Shown here one piece after another: positions 15,751 through 25,650 of a DNA stretch of 64,000 nucleotides (position 1 is its first letter; every line of letters starts with the position of its first letter). The stretch lies in the NCBI RefSeq assembly GCF_001854245.1, contig NZ_CP015381.1:1957001-2021000 (forward strand), given 5' to 3'. A program made the translations under genes and the position numbers. This DNA is from Desulfococcus multivorans. Lineage in GTDB: Bacteria > Desulfobacterota > Desulfobacteria > Desulfobacterales > Desulfococcaceae. Below the pieces are notes generated by a model that worked only from the letters and a program-made list of their open reading frames with translations, ran no database searches and was not told the origin of the DNA.

Positions 15751-17160
15751 TCAGTCGCTGCTCCCGCCCAATACCGCATACAGTCGCACCTTATTGCTCG
15801 CCTCCGCCAGGCGGGTGGTGATGAGGCCTTGTTGCGCGGCGTAAAGGGACCGCTGGGCATCCAGCACACTCAGGTAGGTGTCGATTCCCTTCTCATACCG
15901 GGAATTGGAAAGCCGGTAGGTTTCGCTGGTGGCCTCCACCAGGGATCGCTGCGCGTCCAGCTGATGCCCCACGGTTCCTTTGGTGGCGAGGGCATCCGCG
16001 ATCTCCTTGAATGCCGCCTGAATCGCCCCCTCGTATCGTGCCAGGGTCAATTCGCGTTCGGCCTTGCTCACATCGAGGGCCGACCATATGCGGGGGTCGA
16101 AGACCGGCATGGTGATGCCCGGGGAAAACATCCAGGTGCCTGAACCCGACTTGAAGAGCCCCGACAGTTCGTCGCTTGCGGTTCCTACAGCCGTCGTGAG
16201 CGATATACGGGGGAAAAGGGCGGCCCGTGCTGCGCCGATATTGGCGTTGGCCGCCTTGAGCAGGCTTTCGGCCTGGAGAATGTCCGGGCGGCGGAGGAGC
16301 ACCTCGGAGGAGATGCCGGGTGAAATGTCCGGCGGCGGTGTGACGCTGCTCAAGCCCTCGGGGAGCAGGTGGGCGGCTACCGGAGTGCCCACCAGCAGGT
16401 TCAAGGCGTTCTCGTCCTGGGCCGTGAGTTCGGTGTATCGGGCCACGTCCAACCGCGCTGCATCTACTCTCTGCCGGACCTGCCACAGATCGATCTTGGG
16501 TGCGAGCCCCACATCGAAGCGGCGCTGAATCAGATGGTGGGATTCCTCTTGCGCTTCCAGGGTGGAACGGGCCAGTTGCAGGTTTTCGCGATCCGCCGCA
16601 AGGGTCAGATAAGCGTTGGCCGTTTCGGCTATCAGTAATATCTGGGCGCTGCGACGGGCATATTCCGTGGCCAGATATTCCTCCATAGCCTGCTTTTCCA
16701 GGCTTCGAATACGGCCGAAGAAGTCGATCTCCCAGGCAGTGGTGCCGATGTCCGCTCGATACTCCTCTATGGTGCGTGAATTCCCGGTACTGGAAAGATC
16801 GGCGGGCACCCGTTCCGCATAGCCGCTGCCCACGGCATCGATTCGCGGCAACAGCTCCGCCCGCTGAATCCGGTAGAACGCCCGGGCTCGCTCCACGTTC
16901 AAGGCGGCCACCCGCAGGTCGCGATTGTTTGCCAGGGCCGTTTCAATGATCCTCGAAAGTCGTTTGCCGGTGAAGAATTGTCGCCATTGCAGATCGGCAG
17001 CCGGCGGCGCCTGTCGTCCGGACACGGTGCCGTCGTAGGCCGGACCTGTCGGCCACTGGTCGGGTACCGGCGCATCCGGACGAGAATATTCCGGGATCAT
17101 GGTGCATCCCGTCAACAGCAAGGCCGCCAGTGCCCCGAGTGAAATAATCTTTATTCTCAT
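15751..17160 (-). CDS. outer membrane efflux lipoprotein (NodT/OprM family)
   Basis: A 469-residue outer-membrane factor. A lipoprotein signal ends in LLLTGC (Cys19), then come YSRPDAPVPDQW and two tandem OEP repeats (residues about 55-245 and 265-460). The motif RPDILQAESLLKAANANIGAARA (in two parts) is typical. It forms the TolC-like exit duct for the RND pump encoded just upstream; the genes are one base apart. Cys19-containing ATG at 17160, with GGAGGGACG before it, is the start; the frame extends to 17295 without support. Its stop is immediately followed by an ABC permease remnant. Confidence 0.92.
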   Translation of the reverse strand: MRIKIISLGALAALLLTGCTMIPEYSRPDAPVPDQWPTGPAYDGTVSGRQAPPAADLQWRQFFTGKRLSRIIETALANNRDLRVAALNVERARAFYRIQRAELLPRIDAVGSGYAERVPADLSSTGNSRTIEEYRADIGTTAWEIDFFGRIRSLEKQAMEEYLATEYARRSAQILLIAETANAYLTLAADRENLQLARSTLEAQEESHHLIQRRFDVGLAPKIDLWQVRQRVDAARLDVARYTELTAQDENALNLLVGTPVAAHLLPEGLSSVTPPPDISPGISSEVLLRRPDILQAESLLKAANANIGAARAALFPRISLTTAVGTASDELSGLFKSGSGTWMFSPGITMPVFDPRIWSALDVSKAERELTLARYEGAIQAAFKEIADALATKGTVGHQLDAQRSLVEATSETYRLSNSRYEKGIDTYLSVLDAQRSLYAAQQGLITTRLAEASNKVRLYAVLGGSSD

Positions 17161-17161
17161 A

Positions 17162-20100
17162 TCAACGTCCCTCCGAGGAAACGGCGGCATCCGAAACGGC
17201 GACTTCGGACCGATCCGATGTTTTTCTGCTGAACAATTGAACCACCATAACATAGAAGAGCGGTATAAACGGCGTCGCCAGAAAGGTGGCGGCAACCATA
17301 CCCCCCAGGACGCCCATGCCGATGGCGGTTTGAGCGCCGGCGCCCGCGCCGGCGGCCACGGCCAGGGGAAGAACGCCGAAGCCGAAAGCCAGCGAGGTCA
17401 TGATGATGGGGCGAAGCCTCAGCTTCGCGCCCTCCAGGGTGGCCTCCACCAGCCCCATGCCCTCCTTCACCTTTTCCATGGCGAACTGAACGATCAGGAT
17501 GGCGTTCTTGGTGGTCAGCCCCAGAACCGTGAGGAGTCCGATCTGAAAGTAGACATCGTTGGGAAACCCTCGAAACGATGAAGCGATCACGCTGCCGATA
17601 ATGCCCAGCGGCAAGGTCAGCACGATGGAAATCGGAACGGTCCAACTTTCGTAAAGGGCTGCCAGACACAGAAAAATCACGATCATCGAAAAGGCGTAGA
17701 GCAGCGGCGCCTGGGACTTGGTCATTCGTTCCTGGTAGGATAATCCCGTCCAGTCGAAGCCGATGCCTTTAGGCAGCTTCGAAGCGATCTCTTCCATGGC
17801 CTGCATCGCCTCTCCGGAACTCTTCCCCTGGGGCGGCGCCCCCCAGATATTCATGGAAGGGAAGGCGTTGAAGCGTTCAAGCCGAGGGGATCCATAGGTC
17901 CAGCGTCCCGAAGAAAAAGAGGTGAAGGGCGTCATCGTGCCTGCTGCATTGCGCACGTAAAGCTTGTCGATGTCGTTGGGCAGCATGCGATAAGGCGCGT
18001 CGGCCTGGACATACACCCGCTTGACCCGTCCACTTTGAATGAAATCGTTGACATAGGCGCTCCCAAAGGCCGCCGAAATCGTGGTGTGGATGGCGTCGAT
18101 GGGCACTCCCAGGCTTCCGGCCCTTTCCCAGTCCACATCGATGCGGTATTGCGGCACGTCCTCCAGTCCATTGGGTCGGACACGCGTCAACCTGTCGTCT
18201 TTGGCGGCCATGCCCAGCAGCTGGTTTCTGGCTGCCATCAATGCGTCATGACCCACGCCGCCGCGGTCCTGCAATTGAAAGTCGAACCCGCCGGCCTGCC
18301 CCAGTTCGACAACCGCCGGCGGCGGGAAGGCAAACACCCTTGCGTTGCGGATCCCGGCGAACCGTTTCATGGATCGCTCCACCAGGGCGCCCACCTTCAG
18401 ATCCGGCCGGTTGCGCAGATCCCAGTCCCTGAGCATGACAAATGCCAGCCCGGCGTTCTGCCCTGCTCCCGAGAACCCCCTTCCGGCCAGCGTGAAACAG
18501 CTCTTTACGGCCTCTTTTTCATTTTCCAGAAGGTAATGGCGAACCTCGGTCATGACGCGTTCGGTCTGCTCCAAAGTCGAACCCGCCGGCAGGGTCGCCT
18601 GGATATACATGATGCCCTGGTCCTCATCCGGCAGATAGGCGGTGGGCATTCGTTGGAACAGGAATCCCAGCACCACTACGATCAGGAGATAAACCAGCAC
18701 ATAGCGAAGTTTTCTGCCGAGGATATGACCCACCATCGCCTGGTACTGATCTCTGAACCGATTGAAGGATCGTTCGAACCACCTGAAAAAAGGGCGGAAC
18801 AGAAAAAAACCGGTCTCTCCGGCGCCGTGTCCCTTTGTCACCGGCTTGAGGAGCGAAGCGCACAGCACCGGCGTCAGGATCAGGGCCACCAGCACCGACA
18901 GCAGCATGGCGGCGATAACGGTCACGGAAAACTGGCGATAGATGACTCCGGTGGAGCCCCCGAAAAAGGCCATGGGACCGAACACCGCCGAAAGAACCAG
19001 TCCGATGCCGATGAGTGCGCTGGTGATCTCATCCATCGATTTTCGGGTCGCGTCCCGGGGTGACAACCCCTCTTCGTGCATGATCCGCTCCACGTTTTCC
19101 ACCACGACGATGGCGTCGTCCACCAGAAGGCCGATGGCCAGCACCATGGCGAACATGGTCAGCATGTTGATGGAAAACCCGAAAAGTCCCAGCACGGCGA
19201 AGGTGCCCAGGAGGACCACCGGAACCGCCAGTGTCGGGATCAGCGTGGCCCGGATGTTTCCCATGAAAACATACATCACCAGGAAGACCAGGAGGATGGC
19301 CTCGAACAGCGTCTTGACCACTTCGTCGATGGCCACCTTGACGAAGGGGGTCGTGTCATAGGGGTACATGACCTTCATGCCGGGAGGAAAGTAATTGGAT
19401 AACTCCGCCATTTTGGCCTTCACCGCATCGGCGGTATCCAGGGCATTGGCGCCCGGCGCCTGCCGAACAGCCAGGGCGGCGCTGGGCTTGCCGTCGAAAA
19501 GCGCGTTCATTTCGTATCGCTCGGTCCCCAGCTCCGTTCGTCCTACATCCCGAACCCGGACGATGGAGCCGTCCGGATTGATGCGCAGGGGAATGGCACC
19601 GAACTCCTGCGGAGTCTTGAGCAGATTCTGGACGATGATGGAAGCGTTGAGCCGCTGCCCTTCCACTGCCGGGGCAGCGCCGAACTGCCCGGCGGAGATT
19701 TCGACGTTGTAAGCGCGAAGACCGGCGATGACATCTCCGATCGTGAGCTGATAATCGTTCAGTTTGATCGGGTTCAGCCAGATCCGCATGGCGTATTGCG
19801 AACCGAAGCTCTCCACCTCCCCCACGCCCGGCACCCGTGCCAACACCTTCTCGATGTTGGATTGGGCGTAGTCCCGCAGATCGTGGCCGTCCATGCTGCC
19901 GTCTTCAGAGGTCAGACCCACGATGATGAGCCAGTTTCGGGTGGATTTGCTGACTTTGACCCCCGCCCGCTGTACCACGTCCGGAAGGCTGGCCATGGCG
20001 AGCTGGAGCTTGTTCTGTACCTGGGACCAGGCGAAGTCCGGATCGGTTCCCGGCGCAAAAGTCAGCTCGATTCTGCCGGATCCCGAAGCATCGCTGGTTG

Positions 20101-20341
20101 CCGACATGTACAGAAGCTTGTCGAATCCGGTCATTTTCTGTTCGATGATCTGAACCACGCTGTTTTCAACCGTTTCCGCCGAGGCTCCGGGATAGAAGGC
20201 ATCGATGGCGATGGACGGCGGCGCAATGGGCGGATACTGGGATATGGGAAGATTGTAGATCGCCAGCCCGCCTCCCAGCATCAGAATGATGGCGATGACC
20301 CAGGCGAAGACAGGGCGGTCCAGAAAAAATTTCGATAACAT
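17162..20341 (-). CDS. RND multidrug efflux transporter (HAE1/AcrB family)
   Basis: A 1059-residue inner-membrane pump with 12 transmembrane segments and two large periplasmic loops. It starts [19 protein letters not shown] as AcrB and MexB do. Transmembrane segment 4 has the proton-relay pair in [15 protein letters not shown]. It exports hydrophobic compounds driven by protons. It sits between the membrane fusion gene (12 bases upstream) and the outer membrane factor gene (1 base downstream), a complete tripartite operon. The likely regulator is the TetR gene at the head of the cluster. Confidence 0.95.
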   Translation of the reverse strand: MLSKFFLDRPVFAWVIAIILMLGGGLAIYNLPISQYPPIAPPSIAIDAFYPGASAETVENSVVQIIEQKMTGFDKLLYMSATSDASGSGRIELTFAPGTDPDFAWSQVQNKLQLAMASLPDVVQRAGVKVSKSTRNWLIIVGLTSEDGSMDGHDLRDYAQSNIEKVLARVPGVGEVESFGSQYAMRIWLNPIKLNDYQLTIGDVIAGLRAYNVEISAGQFGAAPAVEGQRLNASIIVQNLLKTPQEFGAIPLRINPDGSIVRVRDVGRTELGTERYEMNALFDGKPSAALAVRQAPGANALDTADAVKAKMAELSNYFPPGMKVMYPYDTTPFVKVAIDEVVKTLFEAILLVFLVMYVFMGNIRATLIPTLAVPVVLLGTFAVLGLFGFSINMLTMFAMVLAIGLLVDDAIVVVENVERIMHEEGLSPRDATRKSMDEITSALIGIGLVLSAVFGPMAFFGGSTGVIYRQFSVTVIAAMLLSVLVALILTPVLCASLLKPVTKGHGAGETGFFLFRPFFRWFERSFNRFRDQYQAMVGHILGRKLRYVLVYLLIVVVLGFLFQRMPTAYLPDEDQGIMYIQATLPAGSTLEQTERVMTEVRHYLLENEKEAVKSCFTLAGRGFSGAGQNAGLAFVMLRDWDLRNRPDLKVGALVERSMKRFAGIRNARVFAFPPPAVVELGQAGGFDFQLQDRGGVGHDALMAARNQLLGMAAKDDRLTRVRPNGLEDVPQYRIDVDWERAGSLGVPIDAIHTTISAAFGSAYVNDFIQSGRVKRVYVQADAPYRMLPNDIDKLYVRNAAGTMTPFTSFSSGRWTYGSPRLERFNAFPSMNIWGAPPQGKSSGEAMQAMEEIASKLPKGIGFDWTGLSYQERMTKSQAPLLYAFSMIVIFLCLAALYESWTVPISIVLTLPLGIIGSVIASSFRGFPNDVYFQIGLLTVLGLTTKNAILIVQFAMEKVKEGMGLVEATLEGAKLRLRPIIMTSLAFGFGVLPLAVAAGAGAGAQTAIGMGVLGGMVAATFLATPFIPLFYVMVVQLFSRKTSDRSEVAVSDAAVSSEGR

Positions 20342-20353
20342 CGATGTCCTCCG

Positions 20354-21568
20354 TTATTTTTCCCCGGACGGGCGATTGGCGTGGGGGGGGTCTCCATCCA
20401 CCGTCAGGGCGTCCCGAGAAATGGCCTTGACGACGCTCCCGGGGCGAACATTCATCATGCCTTCAATGATCAACCGGTCCCCGGCGGAAAGACCCGAGGC
20501 CACAAGCCATTGGTCGCCGATGGCGCGGTTGAGGATCAAGATGCGCTGCCGGACGGTTTCCACATCGTCCACGATGAGCGCGACGGCTTCTCCCTTGGGA
20601 TTCCGGCTCACCCCCTGTTGGGGAACGAGAATGGCCGCTTCGGCGATCCCTTCCTGGACGAGGGCCCTGACGAACATGCCGGGCAGAAGCAGATGTTCCG
20701 GGTTCGGGACCACGATGCGGACGGTGTAGGATCCTGTCGCGGGATCCACCGTGACCTCCCGGAATTGGAGCTTGCCTTCCAGGGGATACGGCGAACCGTC
20801 CTCCATAACGATGCGTACGGCCTTCCCGTTTTCCCGATCGGCGCTGAGCCGGCCGGTTTCCAGGTTGCGTTTCAAACGCAAAAGCTCGGCGGAGGACTGG
20901 GTGACGTCTACGTAGATGGGATCGAGTTGCTGAATGGTTGCCAGGGCCAGGGGCTGATACGCCGTCACCAGAGCCCCGTCCGTTACGTTGGACCTGCCGA
21001 TGCGCCCGGAAATCGGGGCGTTGACCTGGGCATAACCCAGATTGATGCGGGCTGCCGCCACCTGGGTTTTCCAGTATTCGATCTCGGCTTTGGCCTGGTC
21101 CACGGCAGAGACGGCATCGTCATAGTCCTGTCGGCTTATCGCTTTGTCGACAAGTAATTCCGTGTAGCGTTCGACCCGGGATCGGATCGACGGGAGATTT
21201 GCCTGTGCCTTTCCCAGGGATGCCCTGGCAGAGTCGAGCGCCACTTGAAAGGGAGCGGGGTCGATCTGGTAAAGCAACTGTCCGGCCTTGACGTCCGAGC
21301 CTTCCCGAAATTGGCGTTTCTGGATGATGCCGTTGACCTGGGGTCGGATTTCCGCGACCCGGTAGGCGGATGTTCGCCCCGGAAGCTCGGTGGTGAGCTC
21401 AATTTTCCGCGGCGTGACGGTCACGGTGACCACCTCCGGCGGCGGGGGCGGCGCGGCCTGCTGTTCCCCGTATCCTTTTCCACAGCCCCATAACAAAAAA
21501 AGCGCTGACAGAACCGTCAACGTCCTGGTCCATGCCGATGGTTCATAACCGTTTTTATTCAATTGCAT
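20354..21568 (-). CDS. RND efflux membrane fusion lipoprotein (AcrA/MexA family)
   Basis: A 404-residue periplasmic adaptor. A lipoprotein signal ends in LLWGC (Cys29). A lipoyl half motif (PQVNGIIQKRQFREGSDVKAG, in two parts, about 65-90), a helical hairpin and a beta-barrel (DPIYVDVTQSSAELLRL) follow. It bridges the RND pump and the outer membrane duct. The ATG at 21568 follows GGAGGTTTTTTG at good spacing; the TTG one codon earlier is not needed. It is the first structural gene of the efflux operon. Confidence 0.93.
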   Translation of the reverse strand: MQLNKNGYEPSAWTRTLTVLSALFLLWGCGKGYGEQQAAPPPPPEVVTVTVTPRKIELTTELPGRTSAYRVAEIRPQVNGIIQKRQFREGSDVKAGQLLYQIDPAPFQVALDSARASLGKAQANLPSIRSRVERYTELLVDKAISRQDYDDAVSAVDQAKAEIEYWKTQVAAARINLGYAQVNAPISGRIGRSNVTDGALVTAYQPLALATIQQLDPIYVDVTQSSAELLRLKRNLETGRLSADRENGKAVRIVMEDGSPYPLEGKLQFREVTVDPATGSYTVRIVVPNPEHLLLPGMFVRALVQEGIAEAAILVPQQGVSRNPKGEAVALIVDDVETVRQRILILNRAIGDQWLVASGLSAGDRLIIEGMMNVRPGSVVKAISRDALTVDGDPPHANRPSGEK

Positions 21569-21620
21569 CAAAAAACCTCCAAAATATGGAATGCCGATCT
21601 GGATCGTTTAAAAAAAAATA

Positions 21621-22244
21621 TCATGGTGGTGTCAACCCTTTAAAAAAGATATCCAGGATGGTGTCGGGATCCTCCGGATAGGGATAACGCTCGGGTGCCT
21701 CCAGCCAGAGCAGCAAAAAAGCGTCGATGATACTGTCGAGGGCCACGGCGAGCTGATAGGGCGAGGCAATGTTCCTGAAACGCTTGTTCCGAATGCCGCT
21801 TTCGAAAACCAATGCCAGCTTTTCCAGAAAATCGCGGTATCGTTTCCGAATCGTCTCGTCAAGGCCCGCCTTGATATTGAAGGTTATCCCCTTGCTTTCG
21901 GCAAGAAACAGGCGCACGAAGGGCAGATTGTTGCGGAACTTTTCGCTTCTGCCTTGAACATAGTTCTGCAGTTTTTCAATCTCGGTTCCCGGTGCTTCGA
22001 GCACTTTCGTGAGCGCCGACTCGAAGTTGTCGCACTGTTCCAGGACCAGCGCCGTATAAAGATCCTCCTTGTTCTGAAAGAACTTGTACAGGGTACCGAT
22101 GGCGAACTCCGCTTTTTCGGCGATTTCCTGAACAGTTACATTATGGTAGCCTTTCTCCGAGAAGAGTTCGAGTGCGGCGGCAAGCATCTCCTGGCGTTGA
22201 CGCAGTTTCTCTCTTTCCCGCCGGGAGAGCTTCGTCTTTTTCAT
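21621..22244 (-). CDS. TetR-family repressor of the efflux operon
   Basis: A 207-residue regulator. The N-terminal helix-turn-helix is typical (AALELFSEKGYHNVTVQEIA, then AEFAIGTLYKFFQNKEDLY; residues about 18-65), with a variable helical ligand domain after it. It lies 52 bases upstream of, and on the same strand as, the pump genes. A near-consensus promoter overlapped by a perfect palindrome (22289-22331) lies in front. It probably represses itself and the pump genes and is released by pump substrates. Confidence 0.9.
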   Translation of the reverse strand: MKKTKLSRREREKLRQRQEMLAAALELFSEKGYHNVTVQEIAEKAEFAIGTLYKFFQNKEDLYTALVLEQCDNFESALTKVLEAPGTEIEKLQNYVQGRSEKFRNNLPFVRLFLAESKGITFNIKAGLDETIRKRYRDFLEKLALVFESGIRNKRFRNIASPYQLAVALDSIIDAFLLLWLEAPERYPYPEDPDTILDIFFKGLTPP

Positions 22245-22288
22245 GGATCGCTCCTTTTACCGTTCCGGTGAATAGTTATTGTGAAATG

Positions 22289-22302
22289 TGAATAAGTATT
22301 CA
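22289..22302. promoter_or_regulatory. candidate TetR operator
   Basis: TGAATAAGTATTCA: six-base arms TGAATA/TATTCA around 2 bases. A second TGAATAGTTATT half-like site lies exactly 20 bp away (22269). It covers the predicted start of transcription of the tetR-efflux promoter. Confidence 0.6.
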
Positions 22303-22331
22303 TAATATGTAATGCGACGTCATTGTGTCAA
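22302..22331 (-). promoter_or_regulatory. promoter of the tetR-efflux operon
   Basis: On the minus strand TTGACA (complement of 22326-22331), 18 bp, then TATTAT (complement of 22302-22307). This is nearly consensus, with the palindrome 22289-22302 immediately downstream. Confidence 0.7.
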
Positions 22332-22464
22332 GAGTGATTTCATGGATTCGATGGGAACGGGAAGAAGCACGGATCGTCAACATGGCGCCGGTGAATATTT
22401 TTTCAAGCCGCCTTTTCGGGTGACATGGACATTTCCCGGAAGACCTGTTCCGCGGTTCTGAAGG

Positions 22465-22866
22465 TCATGAGGGAAACAGCCGTGCGAAAACCGCGCCCAT
22501 CCCCATAAGAATCATGACAATGGCCGCAAAAGCGACGGCGGCCCTGAGGTTGAAGACCCTGGACAGCTTCAGGGTGTAGCTTTCGGTTTCACAATTGTAA
22601 CGCAGGTGTCTGAACAAATGAAGAAACACGGCGGCGATCAGTCCCCCGATCATCAGGTTGACGGTTGGGCCGGAAGTGGGGAAAAGGTCGAGAAGATGCG
22701 CGGGGAGGCCCGTCCAGTCGACGACAAGCCTGCTGAATCGGATGACGAGGTATCCGATGCCGATCCCCATAAAGATGCTGTAGAACATCATTATCGAGAT
22801 CAGTACCCAGTTGAGCAAAATCAATCGTATCCAGTCCTCGAGACGTTTTTCGGAATTTCGGGCCAT
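22465..22866 (-). CDS. small integral membrane protein of unknown function
   Basis: A 133-residue protein with three hydrophobic segments (about 14-45, 65-85 and 107-130), the last ending MILMGMGAVFARLF. The start at 22866 is chosen for AAGGGAG upstream; the frame extends to 22929 without one. Between the first two segments lies a loop with WTGLPAHLLDLFP. I do not recognise a family. It is alone: about 220 bases of featureless sequence separate it from each neighbour. Confidence 0.6.
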   Translation of the reverse strand: MARNSEKRLEDWIRLILLNWVLISIMMFYSIFMGIGIGYLVIRFSRLVVDWTGLPAHLLDLFPTSGPTVNLMIGGLIAAVFLHLFRHLRYNCETESYTLKLSRVFNLRAAVAFAAIVMILMGMGAVFARLFPS

Positions 22867-23089
22867 GAGAGAATCTCCCTTGATCCGATATCTGCGGTAT
22901 GCCTCGGCCTTCCGCGATACGGTGTGCATCGACTGCTCGGTACGCCTCGAGGTTCACATGTCTCGATTTCGAGATCCTTCCAACACCGTCTGAAAATCGA
23001 TTCTTGCGCATGCATCTTTCGGATCTTCGGAAAGATATGGCTTTCGAGGGGCATCGGCAACCCCTCCGGGGATTGACGGTTGTCGCAGG

Positions 23090-23434
23090 CTACACCGTTG
23101 CGGCCTTGTTCCGGGAACGGATGACCGCCCTCAGACAAGCGGTAAGGGTTTCTCTGGGCTGCAACCCGATGAACCGTCGGACCTCCCGGCCGTCAATGAA
23201 AACGACCAGAGTGGGGACACTTTGGATCCGCAGGGTTTCGGCTGTCCGGCGGTGCCGATCGAGATTCATTCGGCCGATCAGGGCCTTGCCTTTTAAGTCA
23301 TCGGCGACCCGCTCGATAATGGTCGCCTGCACCCGACAGGGAGAACACCATGACACATAATAGTCGATCAGCGTGATTCCCTGCCGAATCGTTTTGTTAT
23401 GGTGTTCGAAAGAAGCGATATCCATGGTTTTCAT
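23090..23434 (-). CDS. thioredoxin-like protein
   Basis: A 114-residue thioredoxin fold with active site YVSWCSPCR and the cis-proline segment QSVPTLVVFIDG, so it should be a working dithiol reductant. It is about the normal 105-110 length and has no signal peptide, so it is cytoplasmic. GAGGTTTTC precedes the ATG at 23434; an ATG eight codons earlier is weaker. The WCSPC centre (instead of WCGPC) suggests altered redox potential. It is transcribed alone and divergent from the sigma-54 activator. Confidence 0.88.
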   Translation of the reverse strand: MKTMDIASFEHHNKTIRQGITLIDYYVSWCSPCRVQATIIERVADDLKGKALIGRMNLDRHRRTAETLRIQSVPTLVVFIDGREVRRFIGLQPRETLTACLRAVIRSRNKAATV

Positions 23435-23593
23435 GAAAACCTCGGGGTGATGAAACACTGCTGTTGAATTTTTTCAATAATTATCAAGGAATGTGCCATG
23501 ACGGTTCGGTCGCGGGTTTTTTGGGGGGTCCCGGTATCCCGGCATGGAGACGAGACCATGTTCCGCTTCGCCGTCAAGGTTATAAAATCGGTC

Positions 23594-23654
23594 TTGACGG
23601 CAATCCTTTGCGTTACTAATAAAAGATAAACGTTACTTTAACGTTACTGTAACG
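23594..23654 (+). promoter_or_regulatory. repeat-rich control region before the sigma-54 activator gene
   Basis: CGTTACT occurs three times (23611, 23631, 23642), and the last forms the perfect palindrome CGTTAC-T-GTAACG (23642-23654). The whole block is enclosed by a 16-bp inverted repeat (GCAATC-TTTGCGTTAC, one extra C in the left arm). A possible promoter, TTGACG-17-TAATAA, begins at 23594. The layout fits binding of a dimeric regulator, possibly the activator itself. Confidence 0.5.
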
Positions 23655-23677
23655 CAAAGATTGCGGACACGAACAAC

Positions 23678-25141
23678 ATGACCATTAAAAAGAATAATCC
23701 ATATTCACGGGATTCGAGAAGGATGACCGATATCCTGACTCGGACGCCGACAGTGCCGGACCCCCGGATTGCCGGCCTCGTTCTGGAGTCCATGGCCGAC
23801 GGCGTGTTTACCCTTGACGAGGCGGGGCGCATCACACTCTGGAATCCGGCCATGGAGCGCATCTCGGGCTATCGGGCCGAGGAGGCCGTGGGACGCAGCT
23901 GCGGGCTGTTGAGCTTTACCCATTGCCTTGGGAAAAAGGAACCCACCAGCTTCAAGGAATGCGGTATTTACGAGAAAGGTTCAGTCGATGCCCAGGAGTA
24001 CGTCCTTCGTCACAAGGACGGACACGACGTTCCGGTTCTCAAGAGTGCTCGATTGGTCCGGGATGAGAACGACAGGGTGATCGGGGTCGTTGAAACCGTT
24101 ACGGACCTGACGGAGCTGCGTACCATGCAGCATCGGGTGGCAGCGGTCTCCAGGCGTCTGGGAGAACTCCATCAATTCGGCAATATCATCGGCAAAAGTC
24201 ATGTCATGCAACAAGTCTTCGAGGCCATCGAAGCCGCTGCGGCCAGCGAAGCCACCATCCTCATAGCCGGAGAAAGCGGAACCGGTAAAGAGCTGGTTGC
24301 CGGCGCCATCCATTACAACAGCATCCGCGCGGAGATGCCCATGGTCACGGTCAACTGCAGCGCATTGGCGGAGTCTCTCCTGGAAAGCGAACTTTTCGGC
24401 CATGTTCGGGGAGCGTTCACCGGAGCCGCTCGAGATCGGAAGGGGCGCTTCGAGGAGGCCGATGGTGGGACCGTCTTTTTAGACGAGATTGGTGAGATCA
24501 GCCCGCTTATTCAGGTCAAGTTGCTTCGGGTGCTGCAGGAGCGCGAGATCGAACGGGTCGGCGAATCGAAGCGACGCCGAATCGACATCCGGATTATCGC
24601 AGCGACACACCGGGACCTGTTCGATCGTGTCCGACGGGGAGAGTTTCGGGAAGATCTATACTATCGTCTCAAGGTGTTTCCCATCCATGTGCCGCCGCTG
24701 CGGCTGCGCAAGGAAGATCTGCCGCTTCTGGTGAGCCATTTCATCGGCGTCCAGAACCGGAAAACCGGCAAGGCGATCCGGGGCGTATCCGCCGAGGCCA
24801 TGCGTATCCTTATGGACTACAGCTGGCCCGGCAATGTTCGGGAACTCGAGAATGCCGTGGAGCACGCCTTCGTTCTTTGCGCCGATGCCGACATAGACGT
24901 GTTCGATCTGCCCGTTGAAATCCGGCAGTGTGAATATCGACCGTTGCCCTCCATGGAACCGTCGCAATCCATGAAATCGGAAGACCGGAGAGAACCGCCG
25001 ACGCGCGAACGGCTCATTGCGCTGCTCGATGAGTGCGCCTGGAACAAGGCCGAGGCGGCTCGACGCATCGGCGTCAGCCGGACGTCCGTTTGGAAATATA
25101 TGAAGAAATGGCATATACCCCTGCAACCCGATGATTGCTGA
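23678..25141 (+). CDS. sigma-54-dependent activator with PAS domain (ORP-type regulator)
   Basis: A 487-residue enhancer-binding protein. A PAS domain (about 28-150) carries an unusual cysteine run ([10 protein letters not shown], then KECGIYEKG). The AAA+ domain has Walker A GESGTGKE (about 197), the sigma-54 contact loop GAFTGA and [12 protein letters not shown] Fis-type helix-turn-helix ends it ([20 protein letters not shown]). A -24/-12 promoter lies 11 bases past its stop and drives the ferredoxin-ATPase/ORP-like genes. Cysteines in the PAS domain could bind a cofactor or sense redox state; that is inference. Confidence 0.92.
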   Translation: MTIKKNNPYSRDSRRMTDILTRTPTVPDPRIAGLVLESMADGVFTLDEAGRITLWNPAMERISGYRAEEAVGRSCGLLSFTHCLGKKEPTSFKECGIYEKGSVDAQEYVLRHKDGHDVPVLKSARLVRDENDRVIGVVETVTDLTELRTMQHRVAAVSRRLGELHQFGNIIGKSHVMQQVFEAIEAAAASEATILIAGESGTGKELVAGAIHYNSIRAEMPMVTVNCSALAESLLESELFGHVRGAFTGAARDRKGRFEEADGGTVFLDEIGEISPLIQVKLLRVLQEREIERVGESKRRRIDIRIIAATHRDLFDRVRRGEFREDLYYRLKVFPIHVPPLRLRKEDLPLLVSHFIGVQNRKTGKAIRGVSAEAMRILMDYSWPGNVRELENAVEHAFVLCADADIDVFDLPVEIRQCEYRPLPSMEPSQSMKSEDRREPPTRERLIALLDECAWNKAEAARRIGVSRTSVWKYMKKWHIPLQPDDC

Positions 25142-25151
25142 CGCACTATGT

Positions 25152-25167
25152 CGGCACATTGTTTGCA
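25152..25167 (+). promoter_or_regulatory. sigma-54 (-24/-12) promoter
   Basis: CGGCACATTGTTTGCA has GG at 25153-25154 and GC at 25165-25166, exactly ten bases apart, and the TTGCA -12 box of the sigma-54 consensus. It lies between the activator gene and the ATPase/ORP-like genes, leaving a leader of about 80 bases. Confidence 0.8.
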
Positions 25168-25260
25168 TTAAATTGTATGTTCATCATACGGGCGGCGTTT
25201 CCCCGGTCGATAATCGTGCTGACAGGGGAGAGCCTCCGGCCATCATACAGGAGGAAAATC

Positions 25261-25647
25261 ATGGTCACCATTATGACGGTGGGAGCCGCCGTATCCTCCG
25301 GCGAGTTCAGCGACGAGATCGGCGCCAGGGATGCCGCGAAAGCGGTAAGCGTCGATTCAGGGGGTGCGGCTTTGGATATGCTTTTGGAAAAACAGGTGGA
25401 TCTCGTTATCGTCGATGAGACTTTGAAAGACATGTCCGGGCTTGACCTTGCTCGACAGGTCGCCGTCAAAAATCCGTTGGCCGCGGTTGCGCTGGTCAGC
25501 CCGCTTTCCGAAGAGGCCTTTCATGAGACCACTGAAGGGTTGGGGCTTCTCGCCCAGTTGCCGCCTCATCCCAGGCGATCGGACGCCCGGGTTCTTCTCG
25601 AAAAATTTGCGCGTGTCGTCCGGATGACCGAGCGTGTGGGAGGGTGA
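25261..25647 (+). CDS. receiver-like protein, first gene of the ORP-like operon
   Basis: A 128-residue protein resembling a response-regulator receiver. DLVIVDETLKDMSGLDLARQ aligns with the phospho-aspartate loop, and a hydrophobic strand AAVALVSPLS follows. The usual KP dipeptide after strand 5 is not seen (LLAQLPPHP), so phosphorylation may be lost. The start at 25261 follows AGGAGGAAAATC; the frame extends to 25135 across the promoter and is not used. It is 3 bases from the first ATPase gene. Its role in the locus is unknown. Confidence 0.75.
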   Translation: MVTIMTVGAAVSSGEFSDEIGARDAAKAVSVDSGGAALDMLLEKQVDLVIVDETLKDMSGLDLARQVAVKNPLAAVALVSPLSEEAFHETTEGLGLLAQLPPHPRRSDARVLLEKFARVVRMTERVGG

Positions 25648-25650
25648 GGG

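Noticed and set aside
23593-23612. sigma-54 promoter before the activator gene
   Set aside because: GGCAATCCTTTGC has nine bases, not ten, between GG and GC, so it does not fit the -24/-12 spacing.
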